Below, piece by piece: positions 8,985 through 18,068 of a stretch of DNA of 62,984 bases. The notes beneath the pieces are model-generated. The model saw nothing but the letters and a program-made list of their open reading frames with translations, searched no databases and was not told the origin of the DNA. The position numbers were made by a program, and so were the translations under genes. The first letter of the stretch is position 1. Every line of letters begins with the position of its first letter. Location of the stretch: the NCBI GenBank assembly GCA_034431765.1, contig DAOUDD010000011.1:1-62984 (forward strand). Direction: 5' to 3'. This DNA is from DASYAN01 sp034431765 (GTDB lineage Bacteria; Chloroflexota; Ktedonobacteria; Ktedonobacterales; Ktedonobacteraceae).

Positions 8985-9608
8985 CTACTCGCCCTGTAAA
9001 GCACTGGTATTGTGCGTATCATCATCCAGCGGTTCTAGCTTCATGGTAGTTTCGGAATCAGCAGAAAGCTCCGCAGTTGCGAATTGCTGAGAAGCGGGCA
9101 GGTACTGTAGCGCCTGGTTATTTTTCAAGATCTGGAAGGCTTCGAGTGGATGCTCATCTGCCTGAACGATGACAATCGTGCGACCAGACTGAAATTCGCG
9201 CTCGTAGTGAGCAGCCTCTTCCTCGGAAATCCCCATGTGTGTCAGACCACCGATAATCCCTCCGGCTGCCGCACCAACGGCTGCACCTCCGAGGGTTGTG
9301 GTGAGAATGCCACCAGTAATTGCCGGGCCAATGCCAGGAATGAGCAGTGCAGCGGCGGCTCCAACTACTCCTCCTACAACGCCTCCTGCAAGCAGACCGG
9401 TTGCGGTTCCTGAGTTATCTTCTTCAGCAATGCTATCTACTGTTCGTACACTCGGTAGCGTCTCAGCAGTTACCAGTTCGTTATTCTCTTTGCGCACAAT
9501 AAAGCCAAGTTGTTCCTCAGGAAAGCCCAACTGACGCAGTTCATCCAAAGCTTTCCATGCAGCAGCAGAATCAACGAATACGCCCACAACAACGCGATGA
9601 TCCGACAT
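8985..9608 (-). CDS. General-stress-type protein with glycine-zipper core
   Basis: A 207-residue protein. Residues 1-45 (MSDHRVVVGVFVDSAAAWKA, ELRQLGFPEEQLGFIV) resemble the YflT/GSP17M N-terminal fold found in general stress proteins. The middle (about residues 72-122) is a Gly/Ala-rich zipper (GGVVGGVVGAAAALLIPG, GGAAVGAAAGGIIGG) that can insert in or lie on a membrane. A C-terminal segment (AHYEREFQSGRTIVIVQADE) matches the end of DUF1269-like stress proteins. It is a single gene with a strong GAGGA site before ATG 9608, reading away from the gene at 9814. A role under stress is family-based inference. Confidence 0.8.
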   Translation of the reverse strand: MSDHRVVVGVFVDSAAAWKALDELRQLGFPEEQLGFIVRKENNELVTAETLPSVRTVDSIAEEDNSGTATGLLAGGVVGGVVGAAAALLIPGIGPAITGGILTTTLGGAAVGAAAGGIIGGLTHMGISEEEAAHYEREFQSGRTIVIVQADEHPLEAFQILKNNQALQYLPASQQFATAELSADSETTMKLEPLDDDTHNTSALQGE

Positions 9609-9813
9609 AATATCCTCCTCTTAGTTCCATCCACGGACTACTATAACTCTCTCCTCTATACACTACTCAACTGAGCAAGAGGTTGCAAAAAGTACTCTTG
9701 TACACCCTCTTTTCTGATCTCTCCAGAGGATTATGAGCTAGCCTCCTCTCAGTGCTTGGGAGGAGGAGTATTGTAAAAGGAGAAGGCAAAAATAATCTGA
9801 GGGAAAGTATTGT

Positions 9814-10875
9814 ATGGTAAAACGTTTGCGTGAGGCTGCAAAAATTCGTGACGATGCACTCAAGTTGGCAGTGAAGAAGGGCCAGGCCGGCTGTTTATCA
9901 TGTATGGAGAGTTATTTGCAGCTCGCACACGAATATGGGGCGAACGAGGAGGAGCTGCTGCTAGCCCGCAAACAGGGGCAACTTCTCCCACAGGAAGACG
10001 TGTTAGAGCAATCGTACGAGAAGAGTTCACAACGCCGACAATTGCTGAAACTTGCAGCACGTGGAGGAATTGCAGCCGCGGCGGGAGCGCTCTCGTTGCA
10101 TTCTCAGACAGCAGAGGCGCAAGAGAGCGCTGTGAAGCAGACGACACTATGGGGAACAGATAGCGTGACGGCTGCTTGCTGTGGCATGCCACAAAATTTC
10201 TATATTGGGCGCATTGGCTATGGAACTGAGCGCACCGGCGATGGAAACTTCTTCAACATGCCTGCCGCAAGTCGAGCAGGCCGCAATCATACGTATGGTT
10301 ATTGGGGAGTGCTTGGCCCAGATCTGCGACCTGCGAAGGTCTCGGCCTTTGACTGGGGCAGGCGACAGGCAGATTGCGCCTGGAATGCACGCAATCACGG
10401 TGTACATGCCCGCTACATCGGTGGTCTGACGGTTTTTGCGGACCTGGAGCCTGAGTTTGGTGGCTGGCAAAGAAATAGCTATATGGCAAATCGCGCCGTC
10501 GTAAGCGGCTTTCTGCAAGAACTCTTCACTATTTCGCCACACTACGTCTGGCCTGGACTGTATAGCAGCCCGTTGACCTGGCGCTCACTTCTGGGCCAGC
10601 AATATCGACCAACAACCGATTTTGTGCTCTGGCTGACCGGTAGCCATACCTGTACACGCGAGCTATGCTCACCCTGCAATCCTGCCTGCAAAACGCTACC
10701 TGGTGTGCAGCGTATTCTGAATGCAAATATCTCGCGTATGGCATTGGGAGGTCGCAAGCCAGTCGTATGGCAGTACTGGATCAACTCTTGCGGCTGCGGA
10801 GACTACAATGTGATGACACAAAACGCTCCATCACTGAGACCTGTCAATAGCCGCGTGCTCTACGCTGTGTATTAG
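9814..10875 (+). CDS. Tat-type secreted glycosidase-like (DUF1906/GH25-like) protein
   Basis: A 353-residue protein. GAGGGA lies nine bases before ATG 9814. Unusually, about 70 hydrophilic residues with a C-L-S-C pair (residues 29-32) precede a twin-arginine sequence, QRRQLLKLAARGGIAAAAGA, after which export would occur. The mature part resembles the TIM-barrel fold of DUF1906/GH25-like proteins: YIGRIGYGT near the start, a central VFADLEPEFGGW with acidic residues where these enzymes have catalytic Asp/Glu, then WPGLYSSPLTWRSLLG and KPVVWQYW as late strands. Several C-terminal cysteines (CTRELCSPCNPAC, CGCG) suggest disulfides or metal binding. Cell-wall or polysaccharide hydrolysis is plausible but unproven. 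Confidence 0.7.
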   Translation: MVKRLREAAKIRDDALKLAVKKGQAGCLSCMESYLQLAHEYGANEEELLLARKQGQLLPQEDVLEQSYEKSSQRRQLLKLAARGGIAAAAGALSLHSQTAEAQESAVKQTTLWGTDSVTAACCGMPQNFYIGRIGYGTERTGDGNFFNMPAASRAGRNHTYGYWGVLGPDLRPAKVSAFDWGRRQADCAWNARNHGVHARYIGGLTVFADLEPEFGGWQRNSYMANRAVVSGFLQELFTISPHYVWPGLYSSPLTWRSLLGQQYRPTTDFVLWLTGSHTCTRELCSPCNPACKTLPGVQRILNANISRMALGGRKPVVWQYWINSCGCGDYNVMTQNAPSLRPVNSRVLYAVY

Positions 10876-10894
10876 CAGGTGTGTCAAGAGCGCT

Positions 10895-11452
10895 TCAGGC
10901 GTGCTGACGGACGAGCGCGTTGCGACGGTAGAAGTGCTGGTGCAGAATCCAGAACGCAATAAAGACAAGCGGGAAGGAGCCGATCAACCAGGCTATCCAG
11001 CTTGGCATCGCTCCGGGCGCGCCAGCAGTTGTAGGGATGGTCGCCTCACCCGCTCCCTGAGGACCGTCAAGATACACCTTAATGTTCCATGCACCACGCA
11101 CCGGAATGTGCAGTGTACTTTTTAGTATGTTCTTCTGACCTGTTGGCTCTAGCGGCTTGCTCAGATCAACAGCCTCAGTTCCCAGGCCTGGTTGCGCTGT
11201 GACCTTGCCGCTGAGCTGTACAACAGTATCATGCGGAATCACCATCACATCAAATGGCTGGTCCACATATGGCGGGTCCTGTGAAAAGGTAACGTCGATA
11301 ATGTAGCTGCCAGCCGCAACAGTCTCGGTTCGGCTGCCTGGATTTTCCCTCTCTTTCGCCTGTGCAGATCCGGCAAGCAGTGACAGCAAAGCACCACACG
11401 CGAACAGAGCCAGGAATACACGAGCGATACCACCCCGGAATATAGAATACAT
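10895..11452 (-). CDS. Exported beta-domain protein with C-terminal membrane anchor
   Basis: A 185-residue protein. ATG 11452 has AGAGGAGAGG immediately upstream; an in-frame codon at 11491 would overlap the previous gene and lacks a site. It has a signal peptide (GGIARVFLALFACGALLSLL), an extracytoplasmic domain of about 110 residues with alternating beta pattern (TFSQDPPYVDQPFDVMV, IPVRGAWNIKVYLDGP), and one C-terminal membrane helix (WIAWLIGSFPLVFIAFWIL) with a basic tail. The domain layout recalls CopC/YtkA-like proteins, but no copper-binding His/Met pattern is evident. It follows the multi-spanning protein by 23 bases, so the two probably work together. Confidence 0.75.
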   Translation of the reverse strand: MYSIFRGGIARVFLALFACGALLSLLAGSAQAKERENPGSRTETVAAGSYIIDVTFSQDPPYVDQPFDVMVIPHDTVVQLSGKVTAQPGLGTEAVDLSKPLEPTGQKNILKSTLHIPVRGAWNIKVYLDGPQGAGEATIPTTAGAPGAMPSWIAWLIGSFPLVFIAFWILHQHFYRRNALVRQHA

Positions 11453-11475
11453 ACGTCCTCTCCTCTTGCCTTGCG

Positions 11476-12711
11476 CTAGCGCTGGCTCCAACGCCAGATA
11501 TCACCAAAATCGATTCCTAGCAACGCACCGATTACACCCGTCCCAATAGCGACCAGCACACCGAGTACTACTGCCAACGTCATCTGCTCAGGCACGATTG
11601 GTAAGCCTGGCTGCGGAAGAAAGACCGGCGCATAAACCGAGTACGTACGAAGTATCCATGGTGCAAGCAAGAAGGCAGGAGGCGTAATTACCGCTCCCAG
11701 CACAGCAGTACTCAGCAGGCTACCAATAGGTTTGCCAGTTGTACGTAGTTTCCAGTAGGCAAAGGCATCAATGAGAAGCGACGAGATCAGAAAAACCAGC
11801 GGGAGGAAGGCGTAATCTACACTGAAGAAAGGAATTTTGCCTACGTCGCGGTAAGCCAATCCCTGGCTTACAACTGCGGTACGAATCGCCCAGGGGACAA
11901 AGAGTTCAACCAACAGGGTGTGCAGCAGCAGAATAAAGACCAGCAGCGTGGCCGTTCCCGGTTTATGAGTGAAGCGGACAACACCGATCATGCAGAATGC
12001 GCCTCCTGCTACCAGTGGCAGAGGATAGGTTGAGATATGAATAGTGCCAATTGTGACAAGCGGGAATTGCAGAAAGCCAGTGAGCACAAAGTTGAGAAAG
12101 CTCGACATCGCGACAATTCCACCTAGCTCCAATGCTGTCAGGCCGAAGAAACGTCGTGAGGCTGGATTTGTCTCGCGTTCAATAGAGGCTTCAGAGGCAA
12201 GCACATAGACCATACCGAGAATACCAATCAGGCCACCCGTTACACCCATCATATGAAATGGTGCCCATAAAGCAATATCGATACCATAGAGTTCATGCCA
12301 ATAGTTATCCAGCGGAGCTGCGCAAAGGGCGAGTAACGCTCCGAAGCCAAGGACGCTGAATCCCAGCGGTGCGTGAAAGAACCAGAGAATAGTAGCAGTC
12401 GAAGACTTATCTACGCCAGGCCTTTTTCGATAGTAGCGAAATGTCTCTAACAACACAATAAATAATGCGAGCAAGCCAGCTCCCGCCACACAGGAATAGA
12501 TTAACGTATGCGGTGGTGTCCAGAACTGGTCACGGCCAACATACGCATGCCACTCGCGATCCCAGACTGCTCCCAGTTCTCCCTGTATCAGAAAGAAGAG
12601 CAGCAGCCATGCGCTGACGCGGCGTAGCTTGCGCTCTCCTGCATAAGTAGATACTGCCAGCGGTGAGCGAGAAGCACCTGTAGTAGCCACGCGAACTTCT
12701 GATTGAGCCAT
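11476..12711 (-). CDS. Polytopic membrane protein of unknown function (about 10 TM segments)
   Basis: A 411-residue protein with about ten hydrophobic segments, starting at SAWLLLFFLIQGELGAVWDREW. ATG 12711 has AGGAGA eight bases upstream. Conserved-looking polar residues lie within or next to membrane segments: WDREWH near the first helix, HTLIYSC, DNYWHELYGID and APFHMM. Such paired His and acidic residues in helices are reminiscent of metal- or quinone-linked membrane proteins, but no family is recognised. It is the first gene of a two-gene unit with the anchored beta-domain protein. A role in redox or copper handling is speculation based only on the partner's fold. Confidence 0.75.
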   Translation of the reverse strand: MAQSEVRVATTGASRSPLAVSTYAGERKLRRVSAWLLLFFLIQGELGAVWDREWHAYVGRDQFWTPPHTLIYSCVAGAGLLALFIVLLETFRYYRKRPGVDKSSTATILWFFHAPLGFSVLGFGALLALCAAPLDNYWHELYGIDIALWAPFHMMGVTGGLIGILGMVYVLASEASIERETNPASRRFFGLTALELGGIVAMSSFLNFVLTGFLQFPLVTIGTIHISTYPLPLVAGGAFCMIGVVRFTHKPGTATLLVFILLLHTLLVELFVPWAIRTAVVSQGLAYRDVGKIPFFSVDYAFLPLVFLISSLLIDAFAYWKLRTTGKPIGSLLSTAVLGAVITPPAFLLAPWILRTYSVYAPVFLPQPGLPIVPEQMTLAVVLGVLVAIGTGVIGALLGIDFGDIWRWSQR

Positions 12712-13144
12712 GCAGCGTTCTCCTATTCATGAGAAAAATATTTTTGAGACAATAATGCTGTATTTAAGAAAATTCCATATGTTTTTGAGAACAAGTTACG
12801 TTCAAGGGCGAGAGCAAGGCAAGCTCAATACGATTCACGTAGCGCGAATGATAGCCATATAGAAAGCAGCTTGTCCCGCTCCTAGAGCGAACTGGAGCGA
12901 GGTAAACTTAAACTCGCCCTCTATGCGCCGTTTAATCCTGCCTTATGTGAAATGTACTGCCAGCAAGTTCACTCCTCACGCAACGAGTACCGGTTCTCGT
13001 CTTATAGTAACACACGGCTATTTTACAGCGCTACCATTCCATTCAGATATGAAAAATCTCACACGTCTTCAGAGAAGTGACAGTGTCGAGAGAGTAACAT
13101 CACTATGGACACCACTCTCTCAATACCAAACGATTTAAGGGATG
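12712..13144. other. Intergenic region between two minus-strand units
   Basis: About 430 bases without a convincing gene. The left end holds the leader of the membrane module, with the palindrome AAAAATATTTTT. An inverted repeat CGCTCC/GGAGCG lies at 12877-12899. GAGAGAGT (13088-13095) pairs with ACTCTCTC (13114-13121) just past the stop of the vWA lipoprotein gene and may help end its transcript. Confidence 0.45.
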
Positions 13145-14938
13145 CTAGAAGAATTCGCTGATCTGAGTGTAGACCGACTTGATGTTTTGCGGGTTGCCGT
13201 CGTACTCCTGAGCACCTGTAGCAGTTGCGATCCGCTTTAGTTCGTCCTTATTTGCATCGCTACCGTAGGCAATGGTGAAGATCTTGATAGCTGTACCGGC
13301 ATTTTCGCCTGTTGGTGCAACCTGTTTCACCAGGCTAGCAGCGTTAAGCTGGCTCTTGTTATCCTCACCATCAGTTAGTACAACGACTGCTTTAATATGA
13401 TTAGATGGAAGAGTCTGTAACGCCTTCGTCTGTTCTGAAATTGTATCAAACAGACGCGTTGATCCATCGGCAATGATATTGCTAATGCGTTTGAGGAGAT
13501 CCTGGCGCTTCGGACCGAGCTGGTTGACCGGTGAGACAACATCAGCATTATCGCTAAAGACCGTCAGGCCAAGCTGATCCTGGTCACTAAGCAAATTGAC
13601 AAACTCTTTTAAGCCATCCTTCGCGCCATCGATCTTCGTTGAGCCACCGATATTATCATTCATGCTGCCCGAACGATCCAGAATCAGCATCACATCGACG
13701 CGTCGTTTCTGTTCATTCCAGTTATTTTGAATCGCACGCACCAGATCAGCAGTGGGAACCTGCAACACCGTGCTCGGCTGCTGCGGATCAACTCCATGAG
13801 CGACATCGAATGGCGCTGTTAGTTTCACATTGACATCGGCGGGACGGAAACCATAACGCAAGGCTTTGCTCTGCTGCTCAGGGGCGAGCAAGAAGTTGCG
13901 AAATGCCTGTGCCGCTACCTTCTTCACTGGTGTGACCCAGTTTCCTTGCAGAACAGCGAAGGGATGGTCGCTGTTGAATGTGCCTTCTTTCGGATAGATG
14001 GAGACGACTGGGTAAGCAAGCTTAGGATACGTCTTCCCATCGTTTGCCCCGATTACCAGGCTCTCGTACATCACTGCTGCACTGAGATAGCCGGGACCGT
14101 TTTTGAACATCTTGTCGGCAAAAAAACCTGTGCTATCACCATAATGAATCACTGAACTCTCGACATTCGTCACAAAATCTCTGGTTGCCTGGCTATTGAT
14201 ATCATCGGCTGTGAGACCACGCGCCTTGTTCGTTGCCGCGTAGTTCATCGCGATCACTGCGTCCAGGCCCGAGTTCGAGTAGTCAGGATGAGTATGGCCG
14301 AATTTGAATTGTCCAAACTCGGGATGCCCATACGTATTCCAGCCCTGTGGATCTGTGCTCAATTTGGCGATATCAGCCCAGCCAATTGGCTTATTCGGCC
14401 AGCCCAGTGCCTCGGCCTGTGGTTTCCACATTGCAATGACAACGGGACTGCTGACCAATGAGGGTGTATCATTCGTGCCTGTACCGATCAAATCGCTGCC
14501 ATGTTTTTCACGCCACTGAGAATTGAGCAACGTCAGCCAGACCCCTCCCGCTGGACTCCAGATATCGGGCTGCAACGTGCCATCAAGAATCTGCTGCTCT
14601 GATGCACCTGAACCCATCGGAGTTGCTTTCACGGTAATCGGCCCATCACAAGCGGCATAATTGTGGTTATTAAAGTCCTTCACCACGTCTTCAATCCATG
14701 CCTGCTTCTCGCTGCCGTAAGCCATCGAGAGTTCAACGGGATTGCTGGAACGCGCAGTGCACGAGATTGCTCCTCCCGGTGGTGTCTGCGTATTGCTATT
14801 CCCATTACTAGTGCCCTGCTTGTTATTTCCTGATGATGCTGGATTGCTGCATGCTGAAAGCAGCAAAAAGAGCAGCAGGCTCCAGCAAGTCAGGAGTGTA
14901 ATACAACCTCGATGAGATCTTTTATGCGCGTATATCAT
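13145..14938 (-). CDS. Lipoprotein joining an ABC-type binding domain to a von Willebrand A domain
   Basis: A 597-residue protein. The signal peptide ends in the lipobox LLLSAC (Cys30), so it is anchored to the outer face of the membrane. Residues about 65-400 form an extracellular solute-binding domain of the family 1/11 type (SEKQAWIEDVVKDFNNHN, DIWSPAGG, SNSGLDAVIAMNY, HPFAVLQGNWVT). Residues about 412-597 are a vWA domain with an intact MIDAS: D421-x-S423-x-S425 in LILDRSGSMND, and later VVVLTDGEDN. AAGGA lies ten bases before the start, which overlaps the end of the kinase gene by 17 bases. Its binding domain is clearly homologous to the one in that kinase. A metal-dependent adhesion or ligand-presentation role toward the kinase receptor is inferred. 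Confidence 0.88.
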   Translation of the reverse strand: MIYAHKRSHRGCITLLTCWSLLLFLLLSACSNPASSGNNKQGTSNGNSNTQTPPGGAISCTARSSNPVELSMAYGSEKQAWIEDVVKDFNNHNYAACDGPITVKATPMGSGASEQQILDGTLQPDIWSPAGGVWLTLLNSQWREKHGSDLIGTGTNDTPSLVSSPVVIAMWKPQAEALGWPNKPIGWADIAKLSTDPQGWNTYGHPEFGQFKFGHTHPDYSNSGLDAVIAMNYAATNKARGLTADDINSQATRDFVTNVESSVIHYGDSTGFFADKMFKNGPGYLSAAVMYESLVIGANDGKTYPKLAYPVVSIYPKEGTFNSDHPFAVLQGNWVTPVKKVAAQAFRNFLLAPEQQSKALRYGFRPADVNVKLTAPFDVAHGVDPQQPSTVLQVPTADLVRAIQNNWNEQKRRVDVMLILDRSGSMNDNIGGSTKIDGAKDGLKEFVNLLSDQDQLGLTVFSDNADVVSPVNQLGPKRQDLLKRISNIIADGSTRLFDTISEQTKALQTLPSNHIKAVVVLTDGEDNKSQLNAASLVKQVAPTGENAGTAIKIFTIAYGSDANKDELKRIATATGAQEYDGNPQNIKSVYTQISEFF

Positions 14939-17486
14939 GATATATTGTTCCTTTTTCCTTATCAGACGTGATTGAGAGTGCTGTAGGTGCAGAACTATAC
15001 TTCGCTAACCATTGTTTTAAAAGTTCATCGACAACATCACCATTCGGTGCCGCCACTTGAGTAGGAAGCTGAGTTGGAATGGTAAAACCAAGTGTTTTAT
15101 CAGTAAAAGGATTGCCCTGCATAGAATCAGTAATAGAGACACTGGAGTTTACAGGCCGGAAGCCGTTCACTAATGCTTTACGTTGCTGTTGAGCATCTAA
15201 GAGGAAACTACGAAACTTCTGGGCAGCCTCCTGCTGTGCCTGTGTCACCCAATCACCTCTTAAGATAGCAAATGGATGATTACTTACGATATTCTGCGTT
15301 GGATAGAATGGCTGAAATGCTTGACCATTGCGCTGCTGAGCTGGCTTCTGCAATGTGAGCACAAGGTTCTCGTAGGTGGTCACGACATCATACGAAGACG
15401 GGCCATTCAAGATTACTTCCTGAGAGAGGTAGGTACCACTACTCTTTCCGAATTTATTTACTGCACCTTCAATATCAGTCAGGTACTTGAGAAACTCTGC
15501 GTTCTGGATGTCAGCAACTGTCAGGCCACGCGATTTCTTATAAAATGAGTAGGCAATCAGCGTAACTGATAGCAAGCCACTATTGGACGAATCAGGCCGT
15601 GTCTGTCCAAGCTTTACTGGTCCCCACGCACTTTGTCCACCAATATCACCCCATGAATTGACCTGGAGCGCGTCGTGTATTTGCGGCCAATCAATGGTTT
15701 GATACTTATCAAGCAGGATCTTACCGCGATCCTTCCAGATGGCGAAGACCAGCGGACTCAGCAGTAGTGATTGGGGGGCAAGATCACCAGAGGTAAAGTA
15801 GATCTCCTGGTTATTATGCTTCTGTTTCCATGCATTAAGTAACTGGTTCAGCTCAAGATCACTGGCTGGACTCCACGCGATTGGTTTCAGTTCACCGCTA
15901 AGAATGCGTTCTTTTGCATCCCCGGAGCCACGTCCATCACCATTGATCTGAATTACCTGATTCCCAATTGTACTGTTACTGTTGTTAAAATCCTGGATAA
16001 CTGCTTTCATCCAATCAGCTTTTTCAGTACTGTAAATGAAGTCAAGTGTCAGTGTTCCCACTGTGCCAGTACCAGAGCTGACCGGTCCTTTACCAGGCGT
16101 GCTTTTATTATGCGAGGAGAGATAGAGAGCCGTTCCACCAATCGCGGCGAGACCAACGACAGATGCACAGCCAACGAGAAAACCACGTCTTCCAACGCCT
16201 CCTCTTTGAGCTGGAGGTGGAACGAATGACGGTTGCTGCACTGGTGGAACAGGTGGTACTTGACGTGCTACAGCCTGTTGCGGACGTTGTGTTTGCTGAG
16301 GCTGTTGCCCTGCTTGTGGACGTCCAGTTCCAGACGCGGCCGTGGTGGCTGGGATTTGCGTTTTCGTCTGCTGTGGTGTCGAATGAACTGGCACACCCGA
16401 AGCCCCGGCAGCCTGAACTGCTGGCATATTCGGCAGTGTATTGCTGGTAGGTAACAATGTGCCACTTGTAGTAGCAATTCCTGTCGCAGCTATAGCCTGG
16501 TACATCTCTAAGGCTGACTGGTAGCGACCGTTTGGATCTTCAGCCATTGCCTTGAGCACAATCTGCTCGGTGCCTGGAGAAATGTTCGGATTCAACCCGC
16601 GCGGCGATTCAAAAATCTGTGGGTGCACACGGCGCGTTGGAGCATCTGTTGGAACCTCATTGGTCAGCAGATCGTAGAGCGTCGCACCCAGGGCATAGAT
16701 ATCAGAGCGAGGGTCGCTCTGACCACGACCATACTGCTCTAGAGGAGCGTATCCCTGCGAGCCAAGGAGTGTTGTATCTTTCTTCCCCGCAACTTTGAAG
16801 ATACGCGCAATACCGAAATCAATCAGCTTGATCTGCCCCTCCCCGGTCACCATCACATTGCCAGGCTTCATATCGCGAAAGATGATCGGATGTGGTGGTC
16901 GAGTGTGCAGATAGTGGAGCACTGTACATAACTGTAAAGCCCAGCCCATCACCTCGGACTCATCCAGAGGACCGTGTTTTTCTTCCTGTACCTTCTCCAA
17001 TGTTTTGCCCTGAATGAACTCCATCACCAGGTAGGCTTTGTCGCCCTCTTCAAAGAAATCACTCACATTGGGCAAGTTAGGATGACTCAGCTCAACGAGC
17101 AGGTCTGCCTCTTGCCGAAAATCCTGGATTGCCTTGGCCTTTTCCTGCGGCCCCAACTGTGCATCGCTCATCTCCTTGATAGCAACGACGCGCCTGGATT
17201 GGAAGCGCTCATCTGTCGCTTTATAGACGGCACCGAAGCCACCTTTCCCTATCATCTCAACCATACGATAGCGACCACCAAGCACATTGCCAGGAGGGAA
17301 TGTTCCTGTAATACGCCGATTCGCTCCCGTACTTACGGTTTGAGCACTCGTAGCCTGCACTGATTGAACTGTCTGACCTGTTGAGCCTCCTGCTAATGTA
17401 TACCCACAGTTAGAGCAGAATTGATCTGTCGCTGCATTTCTCGTACCACAGTTTCCACAGATCCGCGTATTTCCCGCCTGTACCAT
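14922..17486 (-). CDS. Transmembrane Ser/Thr kinase with extracytoplasmic binding domain
   Basis: An 854-residue protein if translation starts at ATG 17486; ATG 17552 (after GAGGAG) would add 22 residues before the first domain. Order: a zinc ribbon (Cys10, Cys13, Cys24, Cys27); a Hanks-type kinase at residues 73-335 with the GKGGFGAVYK loop, VAIK Lys104, F-R-D205-MKPGN, DFG 223-225 and GYAPLEQYG; a Pro/Gln-rich linker (about 370-430); a helix starting GRRGFLVGCASVVGLAAIGG; and a solute-binding domain from about 478 to the end. The layout is that of a receptor kinase: the outer domain binds a ligand and the inner domain phosphorylates Ser/Thr. The catalytic loop has Phe instead of the usual His. 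It is the first gene of a pair with the vWA lipoprotein. Confidence 0.9.
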   Translation of the reverse strand: MVQAGNTRICGNCGTRNAATDQFCSNCGYTLAGGSTGQTVQSVQATSAQTVSTGANRRITGTFPPGNVLGGRYRMVEMIGKGGFGAVYKATDERFQSRRVVAIKEMSDAQLGPQEKAKAIQDFRQEADLLVELSHPNLPNVSDFFEEGDKAYLVMEFIQGKTLEKVQEEKHGPLDESEVMGWALQLCTVLHYLHTRPPHPIIFRDMKPGNVMVTGEGQIKLIDFGIARIFKVAGKKDTTLLGSQGYAPLEQYGRGQSDPRSDIYALGATLYDLLTNEVPTDAPTRRVHPQIFESPRGLNPNISPGTEQIVLKAMAEDPNGRYQSALEMYQAIAATGIATTSGTLLPTSNTLPNMPAVQAAGASGVPVHSTPQQTKTQIPATTAASGTGRPQAGQQPQQTQRPQQAVARQVPPVPPVQQPSFVPPPAQRGGVGRRGFLVGCASVVGLAAIGGTALYLSSHNKSTPGKGPVSSGTGTVGTLTLDFIYSTEKADWMKAVIQDFNNSNSTIGNQVIQINGDGRGSGDAKERILSGELKPIAWSPASDLELNQLLNAWKQKHNNQEIYFTSGDLAPQSLLLSPLVFAIWKDRGKILLDKYQTIDWPQIHDALQVNSWGDIGGQSAWGPVKLGQTRPDSSNSGLLSVTLIAYSFYKKSRGLTVADIQNAEFLKYLTDIEGAVNKFGKSSGTYLSQEVILNGPSSYDVVTTYENLVLTLQKPAQQRNGQAFQPFYPTQNIVSNHPFAILRGDWVTQAQQEAAQKFRSFLLDAQQQRKALVNGFRPVNSSVSITDSMQGNPFTDKTLGFTIPTQLPTQVAAPNGDVVDELLKQWLAKYSSAPTALSITSDKEKGTIYHDIRA

Positions 17487-18016
17487 ATAGTTTTTGCGGC
17501 GGCACTTCCCTGATGGAGTTGAGGAGTCAAACCAAAACTCCTCTCCTCTCATTTGAGAGAGTTTACTCCTCAAATTCGCTTCTCGTGCTCGCCGTCCTCC
17601 TTCTCATTTAACATTCAAACAACGATTAAGAAGATTTTATGATAATCTTTCGTAACGATTAGAAGCATTCTCGATTAAGCGAAAGAACCTCGTATAGACC
17701 ACAAAGCAATCTGTTAACTGTTTGTATCCTACTTTAAGAACGAAGCAATAGCAAGGAAATCAAACCTTGCTTTCCTGTATATATGACCACTGTAGGAGTC
17801 GCGTCTTCGTTCCATTCAATACGTTATGCTATGCTGCCGCCTCCTTCTCAGACGCACGTATCCTTAGCAATAAGATATACTGTCATCGTACCTTTTTCTA
17901 TAAGGTAAAAATCTGGAGAAAGCTTCTAGGTCTGAGCTTTTTTAGCTTGCTAGCTACATCTCCTTGCACTCCATTTCAGGATGCTGTACAATGCATTCAC
18001 ACGTATCAATCAAAAT
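17487..18016. other. Divergent intergenic region between the kinase gene and recQ
   Basis: About 530 bases without a credible gene; an open frame that precedes recQ in the same phase has no ribosome site and an atypical composition. On the kinase side, GAGGAGT and ACTCCTC (17521-17543) form a leader hairpin around the upstream alternative start. AGCAAGG (17750-17756) pairs with CCTTGCT (17765-17771). Confidence 0.45.
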
Positions 18017-18068
18017 CATGTATCTTACGCTTACACTGTCTACATGTATCTTACGCTTACACTGTCTA
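18017..18068. repeat. Perfect 26-bp tandem duplication just before recQ
   Basis: The unit beginning CATGTATCTTACGC and ending ACTGTCTA occurs twice head to tail, at 18017-18042 and 18043-18068, without a mismatch. It ends 20 bases before the recQ start codon, immediately before the ribosome site. Confidence 0.95.

Noticed and set aside
12923..13138. 71-codon plus-strand frame in the gap before the vWA gene
   Set aside because: Composition unlike neighbouring genes, no ribosome site, no motif.
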